This document shows positions 20,574-31,229 of a stretch of 64,000 bases of DNA, one piece after another (position 1 is the stretch's first letter; each line of letters begins with the position of its first letter). The translations under genes and the position numbers were made by a program. Origin of the DNA: Porphyra umbilicalis (lineage: Eukaryota > Rhodophyta > Bangiophyceae > Bangiales > Bangiaceae); NCBI GenBank assembly GCA_002049455.2, contig KV918805.1, positions 1 through 64,000 on the forward strand. The letters run 5' to 3'. The notes under the pieces were generated by a model. The model ran no database searches. It saw only the letters and a list, made by a program, of their open reading frames with translations, and had not been told where the DNA came from.

Positions 20574-23015
20574 CTACTGAGAAGAAAACATTCGCGACCG
20601 CCGCTTCACCATATCGCGCAAGTGCTGGCGACGCGCAAAGTCCTCAGGCGTGCCGCCTGTGTCGCCATTTATGTACCACCCATCGTCCACTTCCTGTTCT
20701 CCCCGTCGCTCTGCGGCCGCCCCGCCAAGGGGCGACGCGGCCGCGCCGCCGAAGTGCGGCGCGGCCGCGCCGCCAAAGGGCGTGGTGGCCGCGCCGCCAA
20801 GGGGCGACGCGGCCGCTCCGCCAAAGTGCGACGCGGCCGCGCCGCCGAGGGATGTTGCGGCCGTGTCGCCAGAGCGCGACGCGGCCGCGCCGCCAACGGA
20901 AGACGCGGCCGCGCCGCCCAAGTGCGACGCGGCCGCGCCAACAAAGGGCGTGGCGGCTGCATCGCAAAAGAGCGACGCGGCCGCGCCGCCAAAGATGGAT
21001 GCGGCCGCGCTGCCGACGGGTGCTGCGGCCGCGTCGCCAGAGCGCGACGCGGCCGCGCCGCCGAGGGGTGTTGCGGCCGCGTCGACAAATCACGACGAGG
21101 CCGCACGCCTCACGTCAGACGCCACGTCTACGCGCATGCCGTCGAGCACGTCCATACGCAGCGCGCACGGCGTCACGTCTACGCGCATGCCGTCGAGCAC
21201 GTCCATACGCAGCGCGCACGGCGTCGCCGACGATCCATTCGTGCAACGACACGCCATCGCCGCCGGCATGTCAGCGGCCACTGGGGCGGCCGCCGACGTG
21301 CCAGCGGCCGCTTCGACGGCCGCCGACGTGTCAGCCTCCTCTGGATGCATAGCAGACGGTGCGGTGGCGGCCGAGGAGGCCGCATGCGCTTTGAAAGCGG
21401 CCGCTGCGGTGGGTGCCTTCGCGGCCTCCTCGGGCGCCATACTTACGCGCCGAGCGGGTCCCGCGGCTGCCGCGCGGCGCTCGGCCTCAAAACGAGATAG
21501 CAGTGCAGCGGCGGCCGACTCCCGAGTCGCCGCCACTCGCGCAGCGGCGAGCTCCACTGCAACAGCCGCGGCGCCGTCAGCGTCGGCCCGCTTCTGGATC
21601 GCAATCCGCTCGAGGTCCGCCGTGTATTCCTCGAAAGCAGTCTCCCAATCAATAGTCCATACGTCGGCGACGTATTGCGCGCAGTGCACCGCCTTCGCCG
21701 CAGCGGGGACCATGTCGGCCTTGCCCGAGGCCGTTTCCGCCGGCCTCGTCGAGGCCAGCACGGCCGCGGTCCGCGCATCTACGGCCGTGCTTGCCTCGGC
21801 GAGGCCGGCAGCCGCACAGCCATCAACAGTGGCCGCTGATAGTGACGTCGCCGACGCCACAACTGCGACAAAACGCGAAGTCACCACCGTGTCGGTCATG
21901 GAGACGACGGCAGCCGCCGAGTACGCCGCGTCGTCGTCGTCTTCGGAGCTGCCTTCCTCCTCCTCCGCGTTGGGGAATGGAATATACTCGAAGCCTGAAG
22001 AGTATGAAGACCTTGTACTCGTCTCTGAGTCGCCACTCTCGGCGTAGCATACAACACCCGTCAATCCTGACATGGTGCTGTTCCCTCTGTCCTGCGACGC
22101 GCTCCTCTCGTCGGTGGCATCCGAATCGTGAGAAGGACAGTAGCACGACCCCAATGCGCTGCTGCTGCTGTACTCCGATGACAAAGCGGAGGGCGGTGAA
22201 GACAGCGAAAAGTACCGCTCGTCCATGGCGGCCGCCTCCGGTTCCCCGCTGGCGGCCGCCATCTCCTGCTCCTTGGCGGCCGCCTCTGGTTCCGTGGCGG
22301 CCGCCATCTCCTCTACCTTGGCGGCCGCCTCTGGTTCCCAGGTGGCGGCCGCCATCTCCTCCTCCTTTGCGGCCGCCTCCGGTTCCCCGCTGGCGGCCGC
22401 CATCTCCACGTCCTTGGCGGCCGCCTCCGGTTCGCCGCTGGCGGCCGCCATCTCCTCGTCCTTGGCGGCCGCCTCTGGTTCCCAGGTGGCGGCCGCCATC
22501 ACCTCCACCTTGGCCGCCACCTTCGGTTCCCCGCAGGCTGCCGTCGTCTCCTCTTTCTTGGCGGCTGCCTCTGGTTCCGTGGCGACCGCCATCTCCTCGT
22601 CCTTCGCGGCCGCCTCTGGTTTCCCGGTGGCGGCCGCCATCTCCTCCCCCTTGGCGGCCGCCTCTTGTTCCCCGGTGGCGGCCGCCATCTCCTCCTCCTC
22701 GGCTACCACGCCCGCCTCCTTCTTGGCGAGCGCAGCAGCGCCAGCGACGCGCCCGACAACGGCCGCTCGGCGAAGCTGGAGCACGTGCTTCTGCGCAGCG
22801 TCGTCTCCGGCCTCAATGGCCATAGCTCGATCCTTGGCGCGCTCCCGATCCAGCTTCTGCTCTGCGGCAGCGTGCCGCGCCGCTGCTGAAGCGGCCGCAG
22901 CGGTTGCACGAGCCCGCGTCGCGCACGCGCACGCCTCGACAATGCGCTCCAGCTGCTCCACGGAGATAGGAACGGCGCCGCCACGGCCGGCGCCTAGGTT
23001 GGCGGCGCCCTCCAT
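20574..23015 (-). pseudogene. Long Ala-rich fourth gene of element A, one TGA
   Basis: ATG at 23015. An 814-codon frame has a single stop, TGA at 21090-21092, after 641 codons. The same frame continues to a natural-looking end, QHLRDMVKRRSRMFSSQ, at 20574. Residues 1-110 look like a coiled coil. Then come about twelve 15-16-residue repeats of the type EEMAAASGEPEAAAKD, an acidic Ser-rich part, and after the TGA about a dozen GGAAASxxGG repeats. Near 21125-21230 a 54-bp unit (LRMDVLDGMRVDV) is doubled. No known domain. The paired T tract downstream supports the 20574 end. The TGA may be a nonsense change in a decaying element. Confidence 0.55.
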
Positions 23016-23947
23016 GCACGGTCGAGGTGCAAGCCGTCGGGTGCGTCACGGTGAGGGCAGGGTTGAGAGTGCGGGGAGGGGTGAGGTGCGGGAGGGCGCG
23101 CGGTGCGGAGAAAGGTGAGGCTGCGTGGGGGGACGCGGTTGCGGTGGGGGCGTCGGCTTTGCGACAGACTGAGTCCGGTGAGCAGGCGACACCACACGGT
23201 GCCGCTCACATGCCAGTGGACGCACTTGTTGGTCAAGGGACCGCCTGATCGTAAATGAAGGGATCGCTTGCAGGTCAAAGGACACGCCGGTCCGTTGTCA
23301 CAGGCGGGGGCCGCACGACCAGAAAACCAACACACAAGTGGCACGACGCGTTTTGCACGGGAGGGACGCCGTCATTTGTCGCCCCTGTCAGCTCAATGAC
23401 CCACTCCTACGAGGAGATCACGCATGCCATCATCAAACTGATTGGCTGTCACTCACCGAAGAGCGGCCGTCGCATCTCGCACGAAATATCGGGATGAGCG
23501 CGAGACATGGACGCCAGCGAGAAAATGTCATGACCGTTCCACGGGTCGTGCTGATCCTGCGTACGAGCCACGGTTTCTGACACACTTCTTCGATGGCATG
23601 TGCAACGTGTGGTGGGCATGGACCCGCGTGCCGACCGCCGAGAGCCTTCCACGTCGTGCTCGACGGAAGCGCCCGCTACGCACACGCACTGTGGCGACGG
23701 GAAATCCGGTCAAGAGCCGACTTCGTGCGGCCAAAGCGTCCGTGGCATGTTGCGGCCCCAAATCACACGCCGCACGCCATATTCGTGCCCTCTGGCGCTG
23801 TCGTGGCAGGCCGATTTGAGCCCAATCGGCTGGCTATTGGAGGCAGACAGCTGTATTGGGGCTAAAATGGCTGTTGGAAACCGCTGCGTGTCACGCATTT
23901 AACGACGCTCGTAGACGTCAGCGTCGGAGATCGCGCCGCAGAACCAA
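23016..23947. other. No gene recognised (element A right part)
   Basis: Upstream region of the fourth gene and subterminal DNA. No supported feature. Confidence 0.4.
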
Positions 23948-24653
23948 TTCCCTGGCCTTTAGGACAGGGTGCTCTCAAAGTGTAGTGATGCACACATATA
24001 CTTAGATCAAGGGACATGCTCTCCGTTTCAGAGGTGGCAGTCTGCATTCGTGTCCTCAGGGATCTGAGGGCGTGTCAGTGTTGGATGGGTCGCGATGACG
24101 CTAAAAGCGAATGAGGCTACGTGGTTGAGAAGGACTGTCCTGCCACAGGGGTCACTGGGCCCGGACGGCGCCTGCCCCCGTGCCCCCTCTACCGCCCCGA
24201 GCTGCGCGCGGTGACCGCGCGCAGCGACTTCCGGGGCTTGACGCGTCCACGATGACCCGCGGGTGATCGTGCCTGCGCGCCGTTTTCTGTTGCAGCGGCG
24301 CGTCGGCGGTTGCTGACGCCATCAAGCGGCGCGGTAACAGGCGCCTCGTCGCGCGGCGATCAGTCCCACCGGCCCGCCCGTGCGCCGTGTCGGCCGCCCT
24401 GCGCGCCGTGCGCAGGTGCGCTGCGCGGCGGAGTGACGGCCTCGCCCGTGGGTGCCGCGCGACGCCGGCGGGCCGCCGCCGCTGCGGTGGCGGAGGCGGC
24501 ACCTCTTTCCCCGCCCGACGCCCCCCCCACCACGGCAACGTGGCTGTACGTGCCCCCGTGCGCGCTCGCGGCCATAGAGCCGGCCGGCGTCAATGCGTCG
24601 CCGACCGCGCCACCGCCCTGAAGGTCAGGGTATTGCACGCACGTGCCTGGAAT
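23948..24653. repeat. Dispersed 0.7-kb repeat, copy 2
   Basis: Begins TTCCCTGGCCTTTAGGACAG and ends CACGTGCCTGGAAT. Homologous end to end with 2408-3484 apart from the MITE in that copy. This copy lies inside element A near its right TIR, while copy 1 lies just outside the left TIR, so the two were placed independently or A jumped next to an existing copy. Confidence 0.8.
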
Positions 24654-24933
24654 TCTCGACCACATTCACCTTGAAGTGGCCTGCAACACGGTGGGCGACC
24701 ACATTCCATCGTGAAAGCCGGTTCGAATGCGCATGACTCGCGGAACGAGGTTTCCGGATCCTGTCGGCATATGTTCGCAACAGTAGCCCACTTTAGCCCC
24801 CCTCCTGCCGTAAGTCCTGGCTCGTTTCAGCAGGGCTATGGGGACGCGTCGTGGATCCAATCAGAGGCCGCCACGCGCAAGCCATTTGGGAATAATTTAA
24901 GGTTCCAAACGGCTATTGTTGGAACCGCCCTAA

Positions 24934-26175
24934 TCACACCTCTGGTGCGAGGGTGGCCATCTCGAACGTCCAGGCCAGTATTGATATCAGTCAATTGGAT
25001 CGTACTGGGATTATACTTGGCTCGCGTGCCTCATAAATACAGTAAAGCTCTGCCTGGTGCCCGCATGTTCTTCCGCAGATAATGCACCCCGGTTCTGCGG
25101 GCCCCGCTGCGAACGGGCCTGAGGCCCGTTCTTAGTTGAGCCTCCTGTGCTGTGCCTGTTCGTGTGATGGCAAAAAATCTAAGAAACGAACACGCGCCTG
25201 TGCCTTGGTGTGACGCGGTACGAAGAAATTGTTGCGAACAATGATGGCACTTGAACCGCGAATTGCGATCCACACTGCTTGTCCAGGCCTCGCTTCGGCC
25301 AAGGCCAGCCGACCAGTGCCCGCCGTCTACCCCTTTTGTCGCGTAATCCCCGCCACGTTGACTGTCAGCGTCTTACGCCCCCACGCCTAGTTAAGCCTGC
25401 TCTTCTGGGTCTGAGCATTACACGGTCGTTTCGAAAGCTCCAGAGCGACGTGTTAGAAATCCAGTGGTCCGTAGAAAATTGGGTCGCGACCCAATTTGTG
25501 GAGACCTCCGTAGCCTCTGCGAGAGCACCTTCTGACGCCAGTGGATCAGCAGCTCTCAGAAGACGTGAGTCGTGCAAGCGACGGGTCGCGACCCAATTTT
25601 CAGAGGCCTGTGCAGGCTCTGTGAGAGGGCCTGCTGATCCGAATGGATTAGCAGCGGTCAAAAACGTGATCCAGGGCGGATCACGTCTTGCTCGTGCTTC
25701 GTCGATCCTGTTGCCTGCAGGCACTTGCATGACACCTTCGTCATCACCGTGCGGTTGCTGTCTTTCTGTGGGGGGACACAAAATGGCGGAAGCTGATGAA
25801 GGCCAGACGTTAGTTAGGTCTGAGTGTGTTGCGAGTGCAGTAGGGCGCAATACAGGTGGGGAAGGGGTGGTGGGAGAAGATATCCTCGATAAATGTCATC
25901 ATGAGAAAAACGTATTCACCCCTCCCCCCTTCGCCACGGCCGCACATGTCCACTGAAACGGCCTATGCAACCCCATACCACTTGGCATCGGAGATGTGTC
26001 AAGAAGGTCCGAAGAGGAATCCTCATAGCGACGACTGTAGGTGTCAGTTGGGGGCGCTTGTGCGGAAAAATGGCAGCTACGGGGTGCCTCTAGAGTATTC
26101 TGGAGACGGAGTAGCAAAAACGCTGGCGAGAGAGAAGACAGGCCACGAGCTCTACCTGGTGAGCTTTTCTGCCTA
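24934..26175. other. Spacer between elements A and B
   Basis: 1.2 kb with no gene recognised. It holds two copies of the GGGTCGCGACCC palindrome, 102 bp apart, each followed by CAATTT and a purine-rich tail, suggesting a short local duplication. Confidence 0.45.
25476..25497. repeat. 22-bp palindrome, shorter copy at 25583-25594
   Basis: AAATTGGGTCG followed by CGACCCAATTT is a perfect palindrome; GGGTCGCGACCC recurs at 25583-25594. The pair could be binding sites for a dimeric protein. Confidence 0.6.
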
Positions 26176-26204
26176 TAAGAGCACAGCCAACAATGTCGCA
26201 TTCC

Positions 26205-27173
26205 GCAAATATTGCATCCACGTGTCTAACGTGGCGCAACGTGGCAGCTCTATGCAGAAAACGGCACACGCAGCAATGTAGCTATGCGGAACCTCCACAT
26301 AGAGTAGGTATTGACTTAAAAAAAGGTACTAATTCCAGTCCCATCCCCACATCTGGGGTTCGGAGGCTGTCGGGAATCTGAGGCCCTGATCCGCATAGAG
26401 GCCCTCTATGCGGACGCAGAGCGTTGATTTCGAAGCGTCCCGAACCAATTAACAGCGAATCGTAGCGCTGTCCGTGCATGCCTGTGGCCTCGGACGACCG
26501 CGACGGCCACCACGTGTGGTCCATCTGATCCCGATTGATCGCACAGCTGGATTTCAATCTGCACTCACCTGTGGACCCACTGCTGGCGGGACGCCGCAGG
26601 CGCTAGGATCGCCCAATACGTAACCACCGCAGACGAACAGGGCACCAGATTTTCGGGCCGTGCCGAGCATCTCAGGCGGCGGGTGATACGTGCCTCGCGC
26701 GCCTTCTCACTCGGCTGTTGACATTGCCTCGCTTCAGCTCGCCAGACGAAACGTGGAGGTCCTTCCGTCCAGGCGGATGAGCCGTGGACGGGACTGGATT
26801 TCTCCCCCAGTGCCGGCCCTGACGAGCCCTGATCCTGGCCCACCCCGGGCAGCGGGCCCGATTTGACAGTGTACACTGTCACACGGCCCCACGCGGGCAT
26901 TTCAGGCCAGCCGAGGCCGCGGACAGCATGCTCCGCCGCCCCCCGGAAAGAGCCTGATTTTAGCGGGAGGAGGCACGTGCTGGCGCGGTGCCGTGATATT
27001 TTCGACGGCCCACACGACACCCGTGATTTCCCCGGCGTGGCACCCGCCGCCGCGCTGCCCACGCACATGCCCTGCCGTCGTCGTCACGGCGCCCACCACC
27101 ACCCACCGGTGTGCCCTCCGTCCTCGTCCCTCTTTTTTGCGGGTCTGCTGCCCGGCTCGACGCGGAAGGCAGC
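26205..27173. promoter_or_regulatory. Left subterminal and promoter region of element B
   Basis: Non-coding. Several TCCGCA/TGCGGA hexamers lie in both orientations near the end (about 26202, 26283, 26390 and 26410), and one lies close to the right TIR. Subterminal motif clusters are the expected binding sites of Harbinger Myb-like proteins; that role here is inferred. Confidence 0.45.
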
Positions 27174-28655
27174 ATGCTTCTTGACGGCCAGTTTGACGAG
27201 GACCTGGACCTGGCCGTCGTGCTCGGGGCCGCGGCTGGCCTTTCCTTGCGACGAGCGCTGCGCGTCGTGCGCGGGCGGGTGGACAAGCGGCCCATTGGTG
27301 GCTCCCGGCGCGGCTGGCGACCAAACCGCAACCGCGGTTTCGACGAGGGGGCGCACGCGATTTTGCGTGACTATTTTGGAGTTGGCGGGAAGCCGCCGGT
27401 CTACAGTGAGCTCGATTTCGAGAAGCGCTTCCGCATGCCGCGCGCCGTCTTCCAGCGGCTCTACGCGGCCGTGTGTAACGAGCCTTGGTGGAAGCGTTCC
27501 GTCAACGCTATCGGGCGTTTGCAGTCCCACTCCATCCAGAAGCTGGTAGCGGCGTTGCGCTTCCTGGGCTATGGCGAGGCCTATGACCGTCCCGACGAGT
27601 ACTGCCGCCTGTCACGCTCCACCATTTGCGAGGCTACCCGGCGCCTGACCGACCTCATCGTCGAGAAGTGGGAGCAGACTTACCTACGCCGCCCTACCGA
27701 GGACGAGCTGAAGCACATCCTGGCCCGGAACGCGGCCCGTGGCATGCCGGGCTGCATTGGCGCCATCGACTGCACGCATTGGCAGTGGATCAAGTGCCCC
27801 AAGGCCCTTGCCGGGCAGTACCACGACCGCAAAGGTAAGCGCTCGGTGGTTATTGAGAGCGTGTGTGATGAGGACACGTACATTTGGCGCTTTTTTATTG
27901 GGGCGCCAGGGAGCTACAACGACAAGAACGTGCTGGCGTCGTCCCCCCTCATGCTGGACGTGAACGCCGGTTTGTGGCCGCCGCGGAACCTGTCCTACAC
28001 ACTAAACGGCCGGACCCGTCGCTTACTTTACTACACGGCCGATCAAGGATACCCCCGCTACCCTATTTTTGCCATGCCTCACCCCGCCCCCGACACCCGC
28101 AAGCTGCTCGTGTACAACCGACTACAAGAAGCCGTCCGCAAGGACGCCGAGCGTCTCTACGCGGTGATGCCGTCACGGTTCAACATTGTGCTGCGTCCGG
28201 CACGCTTTACGACGGTGGAGCGCATGATCAACACCGGCAAGACAGTGGCCATTCTGCACAACATGGCCATAGAGTGCACACGCGCCGGCTTCTTGGCGCA
28301 CCGAAGAATGCAAGCGGCGCCTGGGGGACCTACGGATGAGATGCATCGACAAGCAGACGGCAATGCCTCTGGACGGGACGGCGCGCGCGACGAGGACGCA
28401 GGTGGCCACGGCTTCTTTGTCAATGACGGGCCGCGCGGCCCTGGCGTCTGGGGCCCCCCAGTGCCCGCTGATGATCAGGGCCGCGACCCCAGCGACCACG
28501 ACGGGCCCGAGCTTATTGCTGGCTCTTTGCGGTACACCGATGGCGCCGAGTGCGAGGCCAAGGACAAGGACGCCCACTTTGACCTGATGCGCGACCTGTC
28601 TGAGCACGTGTGGAAGGACACAGGCCGTTTTCTGTCGCCCTACGTCTGTGGGTAG
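27174..28655 (+). CDS. PIF/Harbinger DDE transposase, element B (intact)
   Basis: 493 residues from the ATG at 27174; the frame is open upstream only to a GTG at 27111. This is a HARBI1/DDE_Tnp_4-type nuclease that would excise and insert the element. N-terminal acidic and Arg-rich segments lead to RDYFGVGGKPPVYSE and a helical DNA-binding-like region. The catalytic triad is Asp199 (GAIDCTHW), Asp250 (GSYNDKNV) and Glu326 (RKDAERLYAV). A short Asp/Gly-rich linker ends in the tail DLSEHVWKDTGRFLSPYVCG, shared with A and D. No stops or shifts are seen. Convergent with the Myb gene; paired T tracts follow the stop. Confidence 0.95.
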   Translation: MLLDGQFDEDLDLAVVLGAAAGLSLRRALRVVRGRVDKRPIGGSRRGWRPNRNRGFDEGAHAILRDYFGVGGKPPVYSELDFEKRFRMPRAVFQRLYAAVCNEPWWKRSVNAIGRLQSHSIQKLVAALRFLGYGEAYDRPDEYCRLSRSTICEATRRLTDLIVEKWEQTYLRRPTEDELKHILARNAARGMPGCIGAIDCTHWQWIKCPKALAGQYHDRKGKRSVVIESVCDEDTYIWRFFIGAPGSYNDKNVLASSPLMLDVNAGLWPPRNLSYTLNGRTRRLLYYTADQGYPRYPIFAMPHPAPDTRKLLVYNRLQEAVRKDAERLYAVMPSRFNIVLRPARFTTVERMINTGKTVAILHNMAIECTRAGFLAHRRMQAAPGGPTDEMHRQADGNASGRDGARDEDAGGHGFFVNDGPRGPGVWGPPVPADDQGRDPSDHDGPELIAGSLRYTDGAECEAKDKDAHFDLMRDLSEHVWKDTGRFLSPYVCG

Positions 28656-28704
28656 CTTGCGTTCCGTCTACTAGCCGGCTTGCGCGTGTCGTTCTCTTTT
28701 CCAA

Positions 28705-28745
28705 AAGGTTTTTTTTCCCCGCTCGGCAGGGTTTTTTTTTTCCTC
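28705..28745 (+). terminator. Paired T-tract 3' element after transposase B
   Basis: GGTTTTTTTTCCCC, a short GC spacer, then GGGTTTTTTTTTTCC, about 50 bases after the stop at 28655. Same form as after the transposases of A and D. Confidence 0.55.
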
Positions 28746-29214
28746 GACAACTTCGCCACCGGAGCCCAAGCCCAAGTGAGCTGACCGACGCCGGTATGAG
28801 GTCTGTGCGCGGTTTGATGACAACAAAGGCTCTGAAAGACACTGATAAAGGCTGTCCGCTACCCCTGCTCAGCGGCTGTGTTGGGACTACTGGGGCCGTC
28901 CATTAAAGGGGTGCATTAAAGGGTAAAGGGCCTGCATTTTCTCGATTGAAGAGATTCGCCAAGGCCTTTTTCCGGCCTTAGACGATTCTTCAAACCGTTG
29001 GGAGGACTCTATGCAGAGCGGCGTGACTCACAAGGCACAGGTTGATACACAGCGTTGTGGCAAAGGCTGATGGCAACCAGCATCACTTTGCATGAAAAGG
29101 AATGCAAAAGAACAAGTGCACACACACATACAGAAAAAAAGCAAAAAGCAGAGCAACTGGCTACTCGGGCATGCTCATCGGTCGCGGCCGCGTAAAAGAC
29201 GGCCGTCCGTACAT
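28746..29214. other. Convergent intergenic region of element B
   Basis: Shared 3' region between transposase and Myb gene. Minus-strand T-rich tracts near 29130-29155 may serve the Myb gene's 3' end. No gene seen. Confidence 0.4.
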
Positions 29215-31134
29215 CTATCCCTCAGCGTCGGTGGCGTGTGACTCAGGGGCGATGGTGCCGGCCGGGGTACGGCAGCGGCGAGTCGGCAAAGGTGGCCGTT
29301 TGCCACGCGCCGTGGCACGGCCGCGTCGCGAGCGGCCGTCCTGCTCCAAGTCATAGTCGTGGTCTGTGGCAGTGTTGTCGGCCATGAACTCCTCGCTGTC
29401 GGCACGATGCGCAGCTGCCGCCATCATCTCCGCGGCCTCCTCAGCGGCCGCCTCAACAGGTGTGGACGGTGTCACCTGAGAAGCCATGGGCGTAGAGCGC
29501 CGCTCACGTGCTGCGCGTCCGACGCTGCCTGTGGTGAGCCCCTGGTCCGAGTTCTCGTCTTCGTCAGTCGTCGATGACGCGTTGGTGGCGCCGCGTCGCG
29601 ACCGGGTTGGCGGAGGAGGCGGCGTCGACGAGGATGAAGAGAACACAACAGCACGAGCAGTGCGCACACGCTCACAGCGGCCACCACGGCCGCGTCCACG
29701 ACCACGGCCATGTCCTCGGCCGCCTCGAGCGCCGCGGGCACCACCAAAGCCGGGGGCACCCGCTCTCGCGGCTACTCGCTCAGCTTCCTCCTCAACCTCG
29801 TCCGTGTTGTAGTCGAGCTCGTCACGTGGCCGGCGGCGACGCCCGCGCGCTCCTTGGGCTTGGCCACGCGGCGCGCTCGGCAAGGCCACCAACAGGTCAC
29901 CATCGTCCATCTCACGACCTTTCTGCGCGTCCTTATCCTTGTCCTCCGACTCCTGCAAGCGACGTCGCACCTCGTTGGCCCACCACTTGCGTCCTTCGCT
30001 TGAGTTGGATGCCTCAGGCGTTGACCAAAAGGCCAACGCCGTGCGTTGCGCAGCGGACGCGGCCAGCGACTCAAGGGCGGCCGTGTTGGCGGCCGCCTCC
30101 CGAATAAGATGCGCTTCCGCCTGAGACGTGGCCTTAGCGGCCTTGTTGCCCATAGGCCGCTCTTGAAACAGGCGCTGACCGCGCGTGAACGTGGAGGACA
30201 GAGGGGCGTTGCCGTTGCCATCATCGTCGTCTGAGTCCCCCATAGCGCCAGTAGAAAGCGGGTCTTCGCTCCCAGTCGTGCGCCGCCCGCGGGGCGACGC
30301 CGCCGTCGAGGGCGCCGCGCTCGCCAAAGCCATTAGCGTGGCACCACCGCTAAACTTGTCGGTGTCCTTGAGGATGCGCCAGTTGCTGAGAGGAGGGCAC
30401 TTGAGCTTGGCCGCGACCGCCGCGTTGAGGCCATCGTAGGGGTTCAGGCCGTTGTACTTAGCCTTGGCCGCGTTGATGAGCTGCTCAGCTGTCGGGTTGC
30501 CCGTCATCTTGAGGTTGACCACCGCCAGATAGCATTCTCTAAAGCGATTAATAGCCGGGAACATGTGGTATCGGAGCTCCTTCATGATGGCCGCCGTCGA
30601 GCGGGCACGCCGCCGCTCCACTTGGTTCATGTCAGCGGGCAGGCGTCGGCGGAAGCGGTCGGCCACGTCCTCGTCAAAGCGCTCCAGGCTCTGGTCCACC
30701 CCCACCTCAGCGTTAAGCGTTGCTTCATTGTAGACGGAGGCAAGCACGTTGCGCTCCGCTTCAACCCAGGACACGCCGCGCGTGCCGCGGCCGCCGGCAG
30801 CTGAAAAGATGCTGGCCCGTCGGCTGCGCTCCTCGATGAGGCCGCACGACGCGGCGGCCTCGGCGCGGAGTTGTAGGACCTCCGCTCGCAACTGGTCCTC
30901 CTCCGTCTGCAGGGGCTGCTGCTCCAAGTGCCTGTCCAGTCCCCCGGAAAGCATGCTTCCGTCGGCCCCAACCGGCGCAGCACGTCGCCCAACTACTAGG
31001 GACTCGCCCTGCCCCGTCGGCGCGGTGAGCGCCGTGCCGGGAACGTCGTCTTGGTTGGCTGGTTCGGTGTTGACAGAGCCGTCTTTGGTAGCAACAGTGG
31101 CCATGTCTTGGCCATCGGCGTTGAAGCTGGCCAT
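29215..31134 (-). CDS. Harbinger Myb/SANT-like partner protein, element B
   Basis: 639 residues if it starts at the first in-frame ATG, 31134. The frame is open upstream, without another ATG, to a TAA beside the end of the CPCPW gene. The Myb/SANT-like core (RGVSWVEAERNVLASVYNEA) is followed by a helical section ending NWRILKDTDKFSGGA, then QERPMGNKAAKA (the NAM-associated motif) and GRKWWANEVRRRL. The C-terminal third has an RGG-type box (GGRGHGRGRGRGRGGR) and acidic Ser/Thr segments, suiting nucleic-acid contact. Family role: binds element ends and helps the transposase. The CPCPW gene ends about 95 bases upstream of this ATG on the same strand. Confidence 0.88.
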   Translation of the reverse strand: MASFNADGQDMATVATKDGSVNTEPANQDDVPGTALTAPTGQGESLVVGRRAAPVGADGSMLSGGLDRHLEQQPLQTEEDQLRAEVLQLRAEAAASCGLIEERSRRASIFSAAGGRGTRGVSWVEAERNVLASVYNEATLNAEVGVDQSLERFDEDVADRFRRRLPADMNQVERRRARSTAAIMKELRYHMFPAINRFRECYLAVVNLKMTGNPTAEQLINAAKAKYNGLNPYDGLNAAVAAKLKCPPLSNWRILKDTDKFSGGATLMALASAAPSTAASPRGRRTTGSEDPLSTGAMGDSDDDDGNGNAPLSSTFTRGQRLFQERPMGNKAAKATSQAEAHLIREAAANTAALESLAASAAQRTALAFWSTPEASNSSEGRKWWANEVRRRLQESEDKDKDAQKGREMDDGDLLVALPSAPRGQAQGARGRRRRPRDELDYNTDEVEEEAERVAARAGAPGFGGARGARGGRGHGRGRGRGRGGRCERVRTARAVVFSSSSSTPPPPPTRSRRGATNASSTTDEDENSDQGLTTGSVGRAARERRSTPMASQVTPSTPVEAAAEEAAEMMAAAAHRADSEEFMADNTATDHDYDLEQDGRSRRGRATARGKRPPLPTRRCRTPAGTIAPESHATDAEG

Positions 31135-31229
31135 GTCTTGGCCAAAAGGTCTTGGGCGCTTGTTGAGCACCGACACGGCCAAGGTAGCCAAAATGCCGAC
31201 GGCCTTGATGGGCTGGTGCTCCGGGGCGG

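Larger units (their letters stand above)
3520..24930 (+). mobile_element. PIF/Harbinger element A, 21.4 kb, disrupted
   Basis: The left TIR GGGCGGATCCAACAATACC (3520-3538) and the reverse complement of the right end, GGGCGGTTCCAACAATAGC, match at 17 of 19 positions. TAA directly flanks both ends (3517-3519 and 24931-24933), the TWA-type duplication expected for PIF/Harbinger. It contains a DDE transposase split by an LTR retrotransposon, a basic-tailed Ala-rich gene, a Myb/SANT-like gene, a CPCPW-module gene and a long Ala-rich fourth gene. About 5.5 kb of its length is the later LTR insertion. Several genes carry frame lesions, so the copy is probably dead. Confidence 0.85.

Noticed and set aside
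24660..24740. Possible tRNA B box (GGTTCGAATGC) near 24720
   Set aside because: No A box, acceptor stem or anticodon arm could be placed around it.
25856..26281. Plus-strand frame running into the left end of element B
   Set aside because: It crosses the TIR, has no family similarity and would be created by the insertion; probably chance.
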